From SFLA01 sp964485815 (GTDB taxonomy: Bacteria > Bacillota > Clostridia > Oscillospirales > CAG-382): a DNA stretch of 64,000 nucleotides. The translations under genes were made by a program, and so were the position numbers. The stretch is from NCBI GenBank assembly GCA_964485815.1, contig CAZAJX010000003.1, forward strand, positions 14,540 through 78,539, in the 5' to 3' direction. Shown one piece after another: positions 1 through 9,561 of the stretch. The notes beneath the pieces are model-generated. The model worked only from the letters and a program-made list of their open reading frames with translations, was not told the DNA's origin and ran no database searches. The number at the start of each line of letters is the position of its first letter. Position 1 is the stretch's first letter.

Positions 1-2
1 CA

Positions 3-968
3 GGCGCAATGCCTTTGAAGCTGTATTATCTCACCAATTTCTTCCGCTATGAAAAGCCCCAGGCAGGCAGGTCCAGAGAGTTTTTCCAGTTCGGAACAGA
101 GCTGTTCGGCTCGGAATCCCCTGCGGCAGATGCAACGGTTATCTCCCTTGCATACAGCGTGTTCAAGGAATTGGGGCTTAATAATGTGGTGCTTCACATA
201 AATTCCGTGGGCTGTATGGGCTGCCGCCCCAAATACAGAGAGGCACTTGTTGAATATCTTGGCGGTTATACGGGTAGTCTTTGTCCCACTTGCCTTGAAA
301 GACTTGGCAAGAACCCCCTTCGCGTGCTGGACTGCAAGTCCCCCGTTTGCTCGGGGATAGCATCCGGCGCACCCAAGACCACACAGCACCTTTGCGAGGA
401 TTGCGAACAGCATCTTAAAGCCCTTACGGATATCCTGGATGCATCGGGAATTCCCTACGTTATAGATTCGGGTATCGTAAGAGGATTGGATTATTACACC
501 GGCACGGTGTTTGAGTTTATAGATGAGCGTATCGGCGCCCAGTCCACGGTTTGCGGCGGCGGCAGATACGATGGTCTGGTTTCCCAGCTTGGGGGACCGC
601 AAATGTCAGGCGTGGGATTCGGTATGGGTATTACCCGTCTTATCGCTTGCCTGGAAACGGAGAATTTGTTAAAGAGCGTGGATACCGCGCCCGATATTTA
701 CCTCGCTCCCGCAGACAAAGAGGTGTATACAAAGGTGTTCACCCTTTGCCAGCAGCTCCGCGCTATGGGCATTAAGGCGGAAACCGACCTTTGCTCCCGC
801 AGTATAAAGGCGCAAATGAAATATGCGGATAAAATTCACGCCCGCTTTACAGCCGTTATCGGCGGAAACGAAGCGGAAACGGGCGTAGTTACGGTTAAGA
901 ATATGCAAGACGGAGCGCGATACGAGGTCGCACTGTCGGCGGCAGATATTGCTAACGCAATAAAATAA
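3..968 (+). CDS. hisS: Histidyl-tRNA synthetase, 5' truncated by window edge
   Basis: Charges tRNA-His with histidine in the cytoplasm. The frame is open to the window edge, so the ATG at 9 is internal; about 100 N-terminal residues are missing compared with the usual 415-430. Visible class II features are motif 2 (FRYEKPQAGRSREFFQFG), the histidine-binding segments GLDYYTGTVFE and CGGGRYDGL, and motif 3 (GVGFGMGITRL), followed by the C-terminal anticodon-binding domain. The mid-protein stretch is Cys-rich (CMGC, CPTC, CEDC). aspS follows on the same strand, a common pairing. Its stop codon is immediately followed by a structured repeat. Confidence 0.97.
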   Translation, partial: GAMPLKLYYLTNFFRYEKPQAGRSREFFQFGTELFGSESPAADATVISLAYSVFKELGLNNVVLHINSVGCMGCRPKYREALVEYLGGYTGSLCPTCLERLGKNPLRVLDCKSPVCSGIASGAPKTTQHLCEDCEQHLKALTDILDASGIPYVIDSGIVRGLDYYTGTVFEFIDERIGAQSTVCGGGRYDGLVSQLGGPQMSGVGFGMGITRLIACLETENLLKSVDTAPDIYLAPADKEVYTKVFTLCQQLRAMGIKAETDLCSRSIKAQMKYADKIHARFTAVIGGNEAETGVVTVKNMQDGARYEVALSAADIANAIK

Positions 969-1145
969 ATGAGGAATGAGGAATGCGACGCGCCGCGAAC
1001 GCGCCGCTAAATGAGGAATTTCGGAAGATTTTTGTTCGTAGAACAAAAATCAACCATCCCGGGGTTCCCCAAAAACGCTATGCGTTTTTGGGGTGGGTCA
1101 TTCATCATTTCTCATTCATCATTCCTCATTCCTCATTCCTCATTC
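969..1145. repeat. Structured intergenic repeat, copy A1
   Basis: The copy fills the hisS-aspS gap. It starts directly after the hisS TAA with tandem 7-nt units (ATGAGGA) and ends with their inverted form (TTCCTCA). Inside are a GC-rich block (986-1007), the conserved ATTTCGGAAG, a perfect 11-bp hairpin with arms 1027-1037 and 1041-1051 (GATTTTTGTTC), AACCATC, and a second perfect 12-bp hairpin with arms 1067-1078 and 1082-1093 (CCCCAAAAACGC). If hisS and aspS are co-transcribed, this RNA lies between them. Confidence 0.85.
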
Positions 1146-1178
1146 TCTACAATACTTCAAATTATCGAGAGGCAAACT

Positions 1179-2960
1179 ATGGCAGAATTACTTGGAAATT
1201 CAAAAAGAACTCACTATTGCGGTGAGTTTACTATAGAAAACGTAGGCGAGCGCGCCTGCGTAATGGGCTGGTGTCAAAGACAGCGTGACCTTGGCTCGCT
1301 CATCTTTATTGACCTGCGCGACAGAAGCGGTATCGTTCAGCTCGCTTTTGACGAAAACACCGAAAAGGCTGTTTTTGATAAAGCCTTCGGCGTAAGAAGC
1401 GAATACGTGCTGTGCGCTTCCGGTGTGGTAAGGGAGCGTTCCTCCAAAAACCCCCAGATCCCCACGGGAGATATCGAAATTGCGGTAGACGAACTTAAAA
1501 TTCTCTCCGTATCCCAGACAACACCCTTTGAAATTACCGAAAACTCCCGCGCAAACGAAGAACTGCGCTTAAAGCACCGTTATCTCGACCTGCGCCGCCC
1601 CGATCTGATGCAAAATCTGCTGTTCAGACACAAGGTTGCCAAGGTTACCAGAGATTATTTCGATGAAAACGGATTTGTGGAAATAGAAACCCCCATTCTC
1701 ATTCGCTCCACTCCCGAGGGAGCCCGTGACTATCTGGTTCCCAGCCGTATAAGAAAGGGCGCGTTTTACGCTTTGCCCCAGTCCCCCCAGCTTTACAAGC
1801 AGCTTTCCATGGTTGCGGGATTCGACAGATATATGCAGATCGCCCGTTGCTTCCGCGATGAGGACCTGCGTGCTGACAGACAGCCCGAATTCACCCAGAT
1901 CGACTTTGAAATGTCCTTCGTTCAGATGGAGGACGTGCTGAATATCGGTGAAGGCTACATCCGCCGCGTGTTTAAGGAAACTCTCGGTGTTGACGTACCC
2001 GCCATACCCCGCTACACATACCGTGAATGTATGAACCGCTACGGCAGCGATAAGCCCGATATGCGATTCGGTATGGAGATCGTTGATATTTCCGATATAG
2101 TTAAGGGATGCGATTTCTCCGTATTCACCTCCGCAGTTGCCGCAGGCGGCAGTGTAAGAGGTATAAACTGCAAGGGTTATGCCGAAAAGCTTACCCGTAA
2201 AGAGATAGACAAGCTCACCGAGTACGCAAAAGGATGCGGCGCAAAGGGTCTGGCTTGGATAAAGAAGGCGGGCGGAAACACCACCTGCTCCTTTGGCAAG
2301 TTTATGACAGAGGACGAGCTTAACTGCATCTGCACCCGTCTTGACTGCACCGACGGCGACGTGGCGTTTATTATCGCAGATACAAACGATAATGCGGTTC
2401 TTACCCAGCTGGGTCAGCTCCGTGTCGAGGCGGCAAACAGACTTAACGTTCCCAGAGAGGGATATTGCTTCCTGTGGGTAGTGGAATTCCCCTTCTTCGA
2501 AAAGGATGCGGAAACCGGCGAATGGCTGGCAATGCACCACCCCTTCACCGCACCTCTTGATGAATGCCTGCCTTATCTTGAAACGGATAAAGGTTCGGTA
2601 CGCGCAAAGGCGTATGACCTTGTGCTTAACGGAATTGAGCTGTCTTCAGGCTCTATCCGTATAACCGACCCTGCTCTGCAGGCAACCATTTTCCGTCTGC
2701 TGGGACTTTCCGATGAAGAAGCACAGCAAAAGTTCGGTTATCTGCTTGATGCATTCAAGTACGGCGCACCTCCTCACGGCGGTATGGCGCTGGGACTGGA
2801 CAGATTGGTAATGCAAATGATCGGCGCACCCACCTTGCGTGACGTTGTGGCGTTCCCCAAGGTATCCAACGCATCCGAACTTATGACAGATTGCCCTGCC
2901 GAAGTACCTGCACAGGCACTTTTGGATCTGGGTATCAGTATAGACAAACAGGAGAAATAA
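1179..2960 (+). CDS. aspS: Aspartyl-tRNA synthetase
   Basis: Class II synthetase that charges tRNA-Asp (possibly also tRNA-Asn). At 593 residues it has the full bacterial length. It shows the N-terminal OB-fold anticodon domain, motif 2 (FRDEDLRADRQPEFTQID), the bacterial GAD insertion in the middle, and motif 3 (GGMALGLDRLVMQM). I chose the ATG at 1179, preceded by GAGAGG. The frame is open further upstream to 1011, but that part is repeat sequence and does not resemble the family. An ABC ATPase gene follows after 3 bases, with its GGAG inside the aspS end. Confidence 0.97.
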   Translation: MAELLGNSKRTHYCGEFTIENVGERACVMGWCQRQRDLGSLIFIDLRDRSGIVQLAFDENTEKAVFDKAFGVRSEYVLCASGVVRERSSKNPQIPTGDIEIAVDELKILSVSQTTPFEITENSRANEELRLKHRYLDLRRPDLMQNLLFRHKVAKVTRDYFDENGFVEIETPILIRSTPEGARDYLVPSRIRKGAFYALPQSPQLYKQLSMVAGFDRYMQIARCFRDEDLRADRQPEFTQIDFEMSFVQMEDVLNIGEGYIRRVFKETLGVDVPAIPRYTYRECMNRYGSDKPDMRFGMEIVDISDIVKGCDFSVFTSAVAAGGSVRGINCKGYAEKLTRKEIDKLTEYAKGCGAKGLAWIKKAGGNTTCSFGKFMTEDELNCICTRLDCTDGDVAFIIADTNDNAVLTQLGQLRVEAANRLNVPREGYCFLWVVEFPFFEKDAETGEWLAMHHPFTAPLDECLPYLETDKGSVRAKAYDLVLNGIELSSGSIRITDPALQATIFRLLGLSDEEAQQKFGYLLDAFKYGAPPHGGMALGLDRLVMQMIGAPTLRDVVAFPKVSNASELMTDCPAEVPAQALLDLGISIDKQEK

Positions 2961-2963
2961 CCC

Positions 2964-3950
2964 ATGATCGAGATAATCGATGTTTACAAGAATTTCGGCG
3001 ATAAGCAAGCGGTTAAGGGTGTTACCTTTAACGTGGAAGAAGGAGAGATAATGGGCTTCCTCGGCCCCAACGGCGCAGGAAAGACCACCACTCTCAACAT
3101 ACTTACAGGCTATCTTTCCGCCTCCTCGGGCACCTGCCGTATCGACGGTGTGGACATACTCGAAAACCCCGTGGAAGCAAAGAGAAAGATCGGCTTCCTT
3201 CCCGAGCAGCCTCCCCTTTACGTGGATATGACGGTAAAGGAATACCTTTCCTTCGTATATCAGCTTAAAAAGTGCGTGCTTCCCAAGGATGCACACCTTA
3301 AAGAGGTTTGCGAGGTCGTAAAGATAACCGACGTATTCAACCGCAAAATAAAGAACCTTTCCAAGGGCTACCGTCAGCGTGTGGGTATCGCTCAGGCGCT
3401 TATCGGCAACCCCAAGGTGCTTATATTCGATGAACCTACCGTAGGTCTTGACCCTAAGCAGATCATCGAAATACGTAACCTTATCCGTGTTCTGGGTAAA
3501 CAGCATACGGTTATCCTTTCCACCCACATCCTGCCCGAGGTTCAGGCAGTGTGCGACCGTATCGTGGTTATCAACAAGGGCGAGATCGTGGCAAACGAGC
3601 GCACGCAGGACCTTGTTAACGCCGTTGACGGCTCCCGTAAGCTGGTTGCAAAAATAGTCGGACCCGAAAATGACGTGCTCAAAGCGGTAAAAGCCCTTCC
3701 CGGCGTAAAATATGCCGAGGTTCTGGGCAAGAGGGACACCGATTCCACCAGTTATCTTATCGAATCCGAGGATAAAATAGACATCCGCAAGCCGCTGTTC
3801 GCCCTTATCGCAAGAAACGGCTGGTATCTTATCGGTCTTGAGGGAATGGAGCTTAACCTTGAGGATATCTTTATCCGCCTTACCGAAAAGAAAAAAGAAA
3901 AAGAATCCCGCAAGACTGTAAGAAGAGTAAGAAAGGCAGGGGAAGAATAA
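2964..3950 (+). CDS. ABC transporter ATP-binding protein, GldA-like
   Basis: ATPase subunit of an ABC-2 type exporter. It shows Walker A (GPNGAGKT, residues 34-41), a modified signature (LSKGYRQRVG in place of LSGGQ), Walker B with the catalytic Glu (LIFDEPTVGLDP) and the H-loop (STHILPEV). The roughly 100-residue C-terminal extension ends in a basic tail. The modified signature and the partners downstream (permease, GldG-like, DUF4340-like) match the gliding-type ABC family. In Clostridia this family is common without any gliding, and the substrate is unknown. The stop overlaps the permease start (TAATG). Confidence 0.9.
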   Translation: MIEIIDVYKNFGDKQAVKGVTFNVEEGEIMGFLGPNGAGKTTTLNILTGYLSASSGTCRIDGVDILENPVEAKRKIGFLPEQPPLYVDMTVKEYLSFVYQLKKCVLPKDAHLKEVCEVVKITDVFNRKIKNLSKGYRQRVGIAQALIGNPKVLIFDEPTVGLDPKQIIEIRNLIRVLGKQHTVILSTHILPEVQAVCDRIVVINKGEIVANERTQDLVNAVDGSRKLVAKIVGPENDVLKAVKALPGVKYAEVLGKRDTDSTSYLIESEDKIDIRKPLFALIARNGWYLIGLEGMELNLEDIFIRLTEKKKEKESRKTVRRVRKAGEE

Positions 3951-4657
3951 TGTGGGCTATATATTGTCGTGAGCTTCGCTCCTATTTCACCACGCCTATC
4001 GGATACGTTTTCGCAGGAATGTTCCTTGCGGTTTCCGGCGCGCTGTTCTCCGCAACGGTACTGCTTCAGGCAGACACGTCTATGATGTCTATGTACTTTT
4101 TGTGCCTGCTGTTCGTGTTTGCAATACTCATTCCCTTGCTTACAATGAAGCTTTTTGCAGATGACCGCCGCACCAAGTCCGAGCAGATCCTCCTTACCGC
4201 CCCCATTTCTCTGGGCGCGATGGTAATTGCAAAGTATCTGTCCGCACTCACCGTTTTCGCCGCAGTTCTGGGCGTAAACTCCTTTAACTTCTACTTACTT
4301 TATATATACGGCAACCCTTCTTTGTCTTATATATTCCTTAACGTGCTCACGCTGTTCCTTATCGGCGCGGCGTTCATCGCTGTGGGCGTGTTCATTTCCT
4401 CCCTTACCGAGAGCCAGCTCAACGCGGCGATCGGCTCTATGGGACTCATTATCGTAATTCTTTTGCTGGGTGTCCTCGTAAACTCCATCCCCGTGGAGTG
4501 GGTGCGTACCGTTATAAAGTGGTTCTCCTTTATAGACAGATACTCCACCATGTCCTCCGGCATACTGGATCTCAGCGCGGTAGTATACTTTATCAGCTTT
4601 ACCGCAGTGTTCCTTTTCCTCACTGTCCGCGTATACGAAAAGCGCCGCTGGTCATAA
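3950..4657 (+). CDS. ABC-2 type permease, GldF-like
   Basis: Membrane subunit for the ATPase encoded just upstream. The 235 residues contain about six hydrophobic segments, starting with one at residues 15-40, and a cytosolic loop with DDRRTKSEQ after the second segment, as in ABC-2 permeases. The start overlaps the previous stop by one base, and an AAGGAGG follows for the next gene, so the genes are translationally coupled. Substrate not known. Confidence 0.88.
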   Translation: MWAIYCRELRSYFTTPIGYVFAGMFLAVSGALFSATVLLQADTSMMSMYFLCLLFVFAILIPLLTMKLFADDRRTKSEQILLTAPISLGAMVIAKYLSALTVFAAVLGVNSFNFYLLYIYGNPSLSYIFLNVLTLFLIGAAFIAVGVFISSLTESQLNAAIGSMGLIIVILLLGVLVNSIPVEWVRTVIKWFSFIDRYSTMSSGILDLSAVVYFISFTAVFLFLTVRVYEKRRWS

Positions 4658-4672
4658 GGAGGTAACAAAACA

Positions 4673-6190
4673 ATGGCAAACAACAAAAAGAAAATGTCCC
4701 TTGCCGAGCTTTTAAAAAGCAAAAAGTTCAGATACGGCTCTCTTTCCGTAGTTTTCACCGCCGTAACTCTGGCGTTTATTATCGGTATAAACCTTATTAT
4801 CACCGCCCTTAACGCTTCCCATATTTTTTCTATAGATATGACAGCCGAGGAATTCTATTCTATCGGCGATGAAACCGTGGAATATCTTGAGGGCTTGGGC
4901 GATGATTTCGAGATCACCGTGCACTTCTGTACCGCCCGCGACAGACTTGAGGAATACGAGCAGAGCGGATACAATTATTTCCGTATGGTACACGAAACCG
5001 TCCTCGCCTTTGCGGAAAAATTCCCCGATAACATCAAGGTTGCGTATTTCGACGTAACTACCGATCCCAAATACGTAAACGATATCAAGCACTATACCCA
5101 GACTACCCTTACGGCAAGCAATATTATCGTAGAGGGTAAATATCACACCCGTATTCTTAATTTTGATTCATTCTTTATGGTAGCCGAATCCGACGGATCC
5201 TTGTATGCGTTCAACGGCGAATCCCGAATGGTTTCCGCTATTACACAATGCTCTATCAAGGAGCCCTATTCCGTTCTGTTCACTCAGGGACACGGCGAAA
5301 CCGTTTCCTCCTCCTTGGTTTCTCTGTTCCAGGACGCAGGCTTTGCCACACAGTATATCGACCTTGCCAAGGCTACCGACGAGGAGCTGGAAGAAGCATT
5401 CAAAAACGCCCGTATAATGGTTATCTGCGATCCCCAGAAGGATCTGGCGGGTTATGATAAAAACAACCCCAACGCAGACGCTGAAACGGATATTATAAAC
5501 AAGTTCCTTGGCGGCGACCGCGCTCTTATGGTGTTTGTGGACGCTTCCACTCCCGATCTTCCCAATCTCCGTGAATATTTAAGCGAGGTTTGGGGCTTGG
5601 ATTATGAGCCCAACAATATCCTTGCGGACCAGACCCATTCCCTTATGCTTAACAAGAACAACATTCTTGCTCAGCCCGCAGGTGAAACGGGTACTATCGC
5701 CGCACAGCTTCACATCTCCTTTGCGGACGATACGGATATAAAGACCGTGTTTGACGATACCGTAAAGCTGGTTAACGGCAAGGCGGCAAACGGCGCATCC
5801 ATAGATACCTCCTTTACATCTTACAGTACCGCAACGGATAAAAACGGCGTTTCCGGTCAGTTCCCCATATTTACCATATCAACTCTTATGGATTATGACG
5901 ATACCAACGCCGCAAAATATCAGTACGTAACTCTCTGCGGAAGTACCGAGTTCGTGTCCGACGCAAGCCTTTCCGCCCAGTACGGCAACCGTGAGGTTAT
6001 CGAAGCGGCAGCAAGAATGATGGCGACCGAGCGTGTTTCTCCCGATATAGATTACAAAGTATTTGCGGATACCGCCCTTTCCCTTGAAACGGGCGAAGCA
6101 AAGACACTTTCCGTTATAGTTATCGCCGTAGCTCCCCTTATAATTCTGGTGCTGGGTGTCGGTGTTTATATTAAGAGGAGACACCTGTAA
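4673..6190 (+). CDS. GldG-like ABC auxiliary protein
   Basis: 505 residues: an N-terminal membrane segment at about residues 24-47, a large extracytoplasmic domain, and a C-terminal membrane segment (about 478-500) ending in KRRHL. This layout, and its place after an ABC-2 permease, fits the GldG / ABC_transp_aux family, whose extracellular part is thought to assist the exporter. The segment YSVLFTQGHGE resembles the conserved core of that family. Start preceded by AAGGAGG. The next gene begins directly after the stop. Confidence 0.8.
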   Translation: MANNKKKMSLAELLKSKKFRYGSLSVVFTAVTLAFIIGINLIITALNASHIFSIDMTAEEFYSIGDETVEYLEGLGDDFEITVHFCTARDRLEEYEQSGYNYFRMVHETVLAFAEKFPDNIKVAYFDVTTDPKYVNDIKHYTQTTLTASNIIVEGKYHTRILNFDSFFMVAESDGSLYAFNGESRMVSAITQCSIKEPYSVLFTQGHGETVSSSLVSLFQDAGFATQYIDLAKATDEELEEAFKNARIMVICDPQKDLAGYDKNNPNADAETDIINKFLGGDRALMVFVDASTPDLPNLREYLSEVWGLDYEPNNILADQTHSLMLNKNNILAQPAGETGTIAAQLHISFADDTDIKTVFDDTVKLVNGKAANGASIDTSFTSYSTATDKNGVSGQFPIFTISTLMDYDDTNAAKYQYVTLCGSTEFVSDASLSAQYGNREVIEAAARMMATERVSPDIDYKVFADTALSLETGEAKTLSVIVIAVAPLIILVLGVGVYIKRRHL

Positions 6191-8659
6191 ATGAAGCGCA
6201 ACGAAATAATTTATACAGATGCGGAAACCTTTACTCCCGAAGAGGAAAATGATGAAGGTATAACCGCGGAAAAATCCACCTTTGCATCCGCAGGGGCGGA
6301 AAACGGCAAAAAAAGAAAAACAAGCGTGGCACAGACGGGAATTATCGTCATCGCCCTGCTTGTTGCCGCCGCCGTGCTGATCGGAGGATATTTCATATTC
6401 CTTTACGAGCCCGCTACCGATACGGAGGTAGACGAATTTTACCTTCTCACCGCCGAGGGCAAGGATGCTCTGGAGGAAATTTCCGGTACCATCTCCTTTA
6501 AGGATGATGAAGACGCCCTGCTTGCCGATACCCTTGGCAGCGTGGTATACAAATTCGCTCTTTCCGTTGGGGAAGAGGGAAAAATAAAGGTTAAAACCGG
6601 TTCGGGCAGTCAGTTCTGCACCGTCACCGCCAACGGAAGCGACGTTTCCTTTGAAAAGGAAGAGTTTTTCCGCTTCCTTGAGGACGGCACCGCATACGCT
6701 TTTGACGGCGAGAATATGTTTGTAAACTCTTTCCTCTCTCTTTGCGGGGAAGAGAAGATCGAGCTTTCTCTCCGCGCAATGTCGGGCTACGATACGGACG
6801 GCGATATGGTCACCACTACGGGCAAGCCCTTTATGTACCCCTCCATTACCAGAAGCGACCTTACTTCCATTACCGTTCAGAACAAAAATACTACCTTTAA
6901 GGTTTACAGAGAGAGCAGCTCCTCTTCCACCTTCTATATCGAGGGAGCGGAGGGCGTCCAGCTCAACGCAGAGGCGTTCTCATATCTGGTGGTAAACGCC
7001 ACCTACACCTGTGCGGAAGGAAAACTTTCAAACCCCAAGGATTTCTCCCAGTACGGACTTGACGGGGACGGAACCACCGCGAAGATCACGGTCGTTACCA
7101 AAACCGGCGATACTCACGTGCTTATCATAGGCGATAAGGACTCCACGGGCTCATATAATTACGCCCGTTACGAGGGCAAGCCCCACGTTTACCTGCTCCT
7201 TAATTCCGACATTGAGTCTACCTTTGCCGCAGGAGGCGAAGCCTTCCTCACCGCAAATCTGGTATATTCCATTTCGGATACCAACGACATTTACTCCATA
7301 GACAAAATGTCTATGTATTTCCGCGATCTGGACCAGACACTTACCATCCGTCTGCGCCGCGCTATGTCCGCTTCCTCCAATCTGGTGCTTTCCAACGAAT
7401 CGGCAGACGTGGCAACACTCCTTTCCGACCTTAAGCGCGCCCCCGCGCCTTATACGGATTGGACTTCGTCGGATGCGTTTGTGGGCATCGGCTCCCAGGA
7501 CGGAGGCTCCATTCAGATCGCTATATCCCTTAACCGCGTTTCCGAAAACGGGGAGTACAGCATAAAGCTTCCCTTGGTAAGAGATGAGGCAAAGGGCGCA
7601 TACCTGCCCGAAAGCATTAAGGTGCTTATTTATACCGATGGCGGAAACTTCAACACCGTACAGACCGAGCTGCCCGACAGTATCAAAAACCAAAAGGACG
7701 GCACCTACGTTATCCATACCATCAATTTCAAGAGCGATAAGCCCGTTCAGTACATAAGACTGGATATCGACGGCTACGATACCAAGAAAATGATGGTAAC
7801 CGATGAGATCCGCGTAATGGCAGACACTCTGGATGCCAACCCTGCGGATGCGTTTATCGGTCTGTGGATGATCACTACCGATGAATTTATCCCCGAAAAC
7901 CGCAATTACGCATACGTAAACACTACCGCGTACGTTGAATATCTTATATCCCTCTGCACTCTGGTAGGTGACGAGGTGGTTGAGTTCGGTATCGAGGATA
8001 TGGACCTTGCCAAGTACGGCTTGGGCAAGACCGAGGACGGCGAGGGCACCGACCCTGCATTGACTGTCCACTACGTATACGGACAGTATACAATGGACCT
8101 TCTGTTCTCCGATCCTTTGGAGGACGGCTCCCGTTACGCCGCTTCTATGATCACCACTCTGGATTCCGACGGCGAGGAAGTCAAGTTCGTAAACCCCTAT
8201 ATAGCAAAGGTTTATCTTGAAACCGCTCCCTGGATGGATTGGGAGCCGCTGGATTACGTAAGCTCTTCGCTTTTGTATATGTATCTTGATGACGTTGACG
8301 AAATGAAGTTTACCTATGACGGCGAAAGCTATAATTTCGTTATCGGCAAGGATGAAGCGGGTATCGCTCAGTCCGCAACCTGCAACGGAAAAGAAATTGA
8401 TATGTATGCGTTCAGACAGTTCTATATCAAGGTTATCAACGTTTCCCGAGAGGGCGAATATCAGCAGGGCGACGAAACCGGCAGTGAAATGTTAAAGATA
8501 AATCTTGTCAGCGAAACCAAGTCCGACGAAATAGTATTCTACCGCGTAACCTCATCGAAGGCGTATTATACTATCGACGGCGCAGGCGGATATTATACCC
8601 TCACCTACGAGGTGTCCGAGCTGCTGGATACTCTTGAATCGCTGTTAAAGGGAGAATAA
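6191..8659 (+). CDS. Membrane-anchored DUF4340-like protein
   Basis: 822 residues. A roughly 45-residue cytosolic N-terminus is followed by one membrane helix (about 48-71) and a very large extracytoplasmic part made of repeated short beta-rich blocks, such as the segments around TITVQNKNTTF and AKITVVTKTGDTHVL. Such repeats and the position after a GldG-like gene match DUF4340 proteins, whose role in this ABC module is unknown. It is much longer than typical DUF4340 proteins of about 300-500 residues, so it probably contains several copies of the domain. Assignment rests on layout and context more than on a diagnostic motif. Confidence 0.68.
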   Translation: MKRNEIIYTDAETFTPEEENDEGITAEKSTFASAGAENGKKRKTSVAQTGIIVIALLVAAAVLIGGYFIFLYEPATDTEVDEFYLLTAEGKDALEEISGTISFKDDEDALLADTLGSVVYKFALSVGEEGKIKVKTGSGSQFCTVTANGSDVSFEKEEFFRFLEDGTAYAFDGENMFVNSFLSLCGEEKIELSLRAMSGYDTDGDMVTTTGKPFMYPSITRSDLTSITVQNKNTTFKVYRESSSSSTFYIEGAEGVQLNAEAFSYLVVNATYTCAEGKLSNPKDFSQYGLDGDGTTAKITVVTKTGDTHVLIIGDKDSTGSYNYARYEGKPHVYLLLNSDIESTFAAGGEAFLTANLVYSISDTNDIYSIDKMSMYFRDLDQTLTIRLRRAMSASSNLVLSNESADVATLLSDLKRAPAPYTDWTSSDAFVGIGSQDGGSIQIAISLNRVSENGEYSIKLPLVRDEAKGAYLPESIKVLIYTDGGNFNTVQTELPDSIKNQKDGTYVIHTINFKSDKPVQYIRLDIDGYDTKKMMVTDEIRVMADTLDANPADAFIGLWMITTDEFIPENRNYAYVNTTAYVEYLISLCTLVGDEVVEFGIEDMDLAKYGLGKTEDGEGTDPALTVHYVYGQYTMDLLFSDPLEDGSRYAASMITTLDSDGEEVKFVNPYIAKVYLETAPWMDWEPLDYVSSSLLYMYLDDVDEMKFTYDGESYNFVIGKDEAGIAQSATCNGKEIDMYAFRQFYIKVINVSREGEYQQGDETGSEMLKINLVSETKSDEIVFYRVTSSKAYYTIDGAGGYYTLTYEVSELLDTLESLLKGE

Positions 8660-8661
8660 AA

Positions 8662-9369
8662 ATGAGAAAGGCGCTTATACCCATAATTTTAGTACTTTCT
8701 CTCGTTTTGTGCTCCTGCAGCGTAGACGAAACGCTTATCACACCCGTAACGGACGGGTTTAAGGATATGAACGACGTTGCCTATGGCTTTACGTTAAGAA
8801 TTGAGCTTGGCGGAAAAACCTGTGTCCTGCTTGCTGACGGCGACGTTGCCATAACCGAGGACCCTCTGTGTATGACGGGAGAGATAGAAGAAACCCTTAT
8901 GGGCGATAATATCGGTGTTATGCAGGTAAGCTGGATGGACGGCGTGCTTACGACCGACGGAGCAGAGGAGGAATCCTCCTGGGAGGAACTGCGTTCCTCT
9001 CTGATATACGCTCCTCCCATCGTGTTCGATACCGAGCAGATAAGCTCTGCCGAATCCTCCTCCACCCTTGCAGGTACGCTGTACCGCCACTATATTAAGG
9101 ATAATTCCAAAAATTCTCTTCTTTATTCCCTGCTGGGCACCGCTTTACCCGAGGTTTGCGGTGTTGTAAGCGTGGTTGAGGAGGAAACGGAATTTAAAGA
9201 TATAGTGTGCGAATACACCTTTGATAAAGACGGCAACCCCGTTGGGTACGCCATATCCTTTACCGTGGTGTATCAGGATACGCCCCCTTACGTTCCCGGT
9301 GTAACCCAGAACAAGGATAAATACACCGTTGAGGTAGGAGTAGAGTTTCGGGCAAATTTTAAAAATTAA
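8662..9369 (+). CDS. Lipoprotein, last gene of the Gld-like module
   Basis: 235 residues with a lipoprotein signal: basic start (MRKA), hydrophobic core and lipobox LCSC, with Cys19 as the likely lipidated residue. The mature part has no motif I recognise. It starts 2 bases after the DUF4340-like gene and is probably a surface partner of the exporter. Transcription appears to end before the TPP riboswitch, although no clear hairpin separates them. Confidence 0.75.
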   Translation: MRKALIPIILVLSLVLCSCSVDETLITPVTDGFKDMNDVAYGFTLRIELGGKTCVLLADGDVAITEDPLCMTGEIEETLMGDNIGVMQVSWMDGVLTTDGAEEESSWEELRSSLIYAPPIVFDTEQISSAESSSTLAGTLYRHYIKDNSKNSLLYSLLGTALPEVCGVVSVVEEETEFKDIVCEYTFDKDGNPVGYAISFTVVYQDTPPYVPGVTQNKDKYTVEVGVEFRANFKN

Positions 9370-9375
9370 ATATCA

Positions 9376-9466
9376 TTTTACGGGGTGCTGTATAATATAT
9401 ACGGCTGAGAATATACCCGATGAACCTGTCAGATAATGCTGTGGAAGGGAGAAGACGTGTAAAAGC
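9376..9466 (+). promoter_or_regulatory. TPP riboswitch (THI box)
   Basis: The conserved TPP aptamer blocks appear in order: GGGGTGC (9382-9388), GGCTGAGA, ACCC, GATGAACCTG, TCAGATAATGCTG, and GGAAGGGA (9443-9450). Outer pairing between TTTTACG and CGTGTAAAA closes the aptamer. A terminator hairpin follows at 9490 and then thiT, so thiamin pyrophosphate probably switches off transcription of thiT. Confidence 0.94.
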
Positions 9467-9489
9467 GTTTGGAAATGGTAAAAAATTAT

Positions 9490-9525
9490 CGGCTTGTTCT
9501 TAATAAAAAAGGACAAGCCGTTTTT
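9490..9525 (+). terminator. Riboswitch-controlled intrinsic terminator
   Basis: 10-bp stem CGGCTTGTTC / GGACAAGCCG (9490-9499 with 9511-9520, one T-G pair), an A-rich loop and five Ts. It lies between the TPP aptamer and thiT and is the expected expression platform. Confidence 0.88.
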
Positions 9526-9561
9526 GCGTTAAAAAACAGTAAGTACACGTCGTAAAAAACA

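Noticed and set aside
969..1145. Longer aspS N-terminus starting near 1011
   Set aside because: The extra 56 residues are repeat sequence read in frame and do not resemble aspartyl-tRNA synthetases; the ATG at 1179 has a ribosome-binding site.
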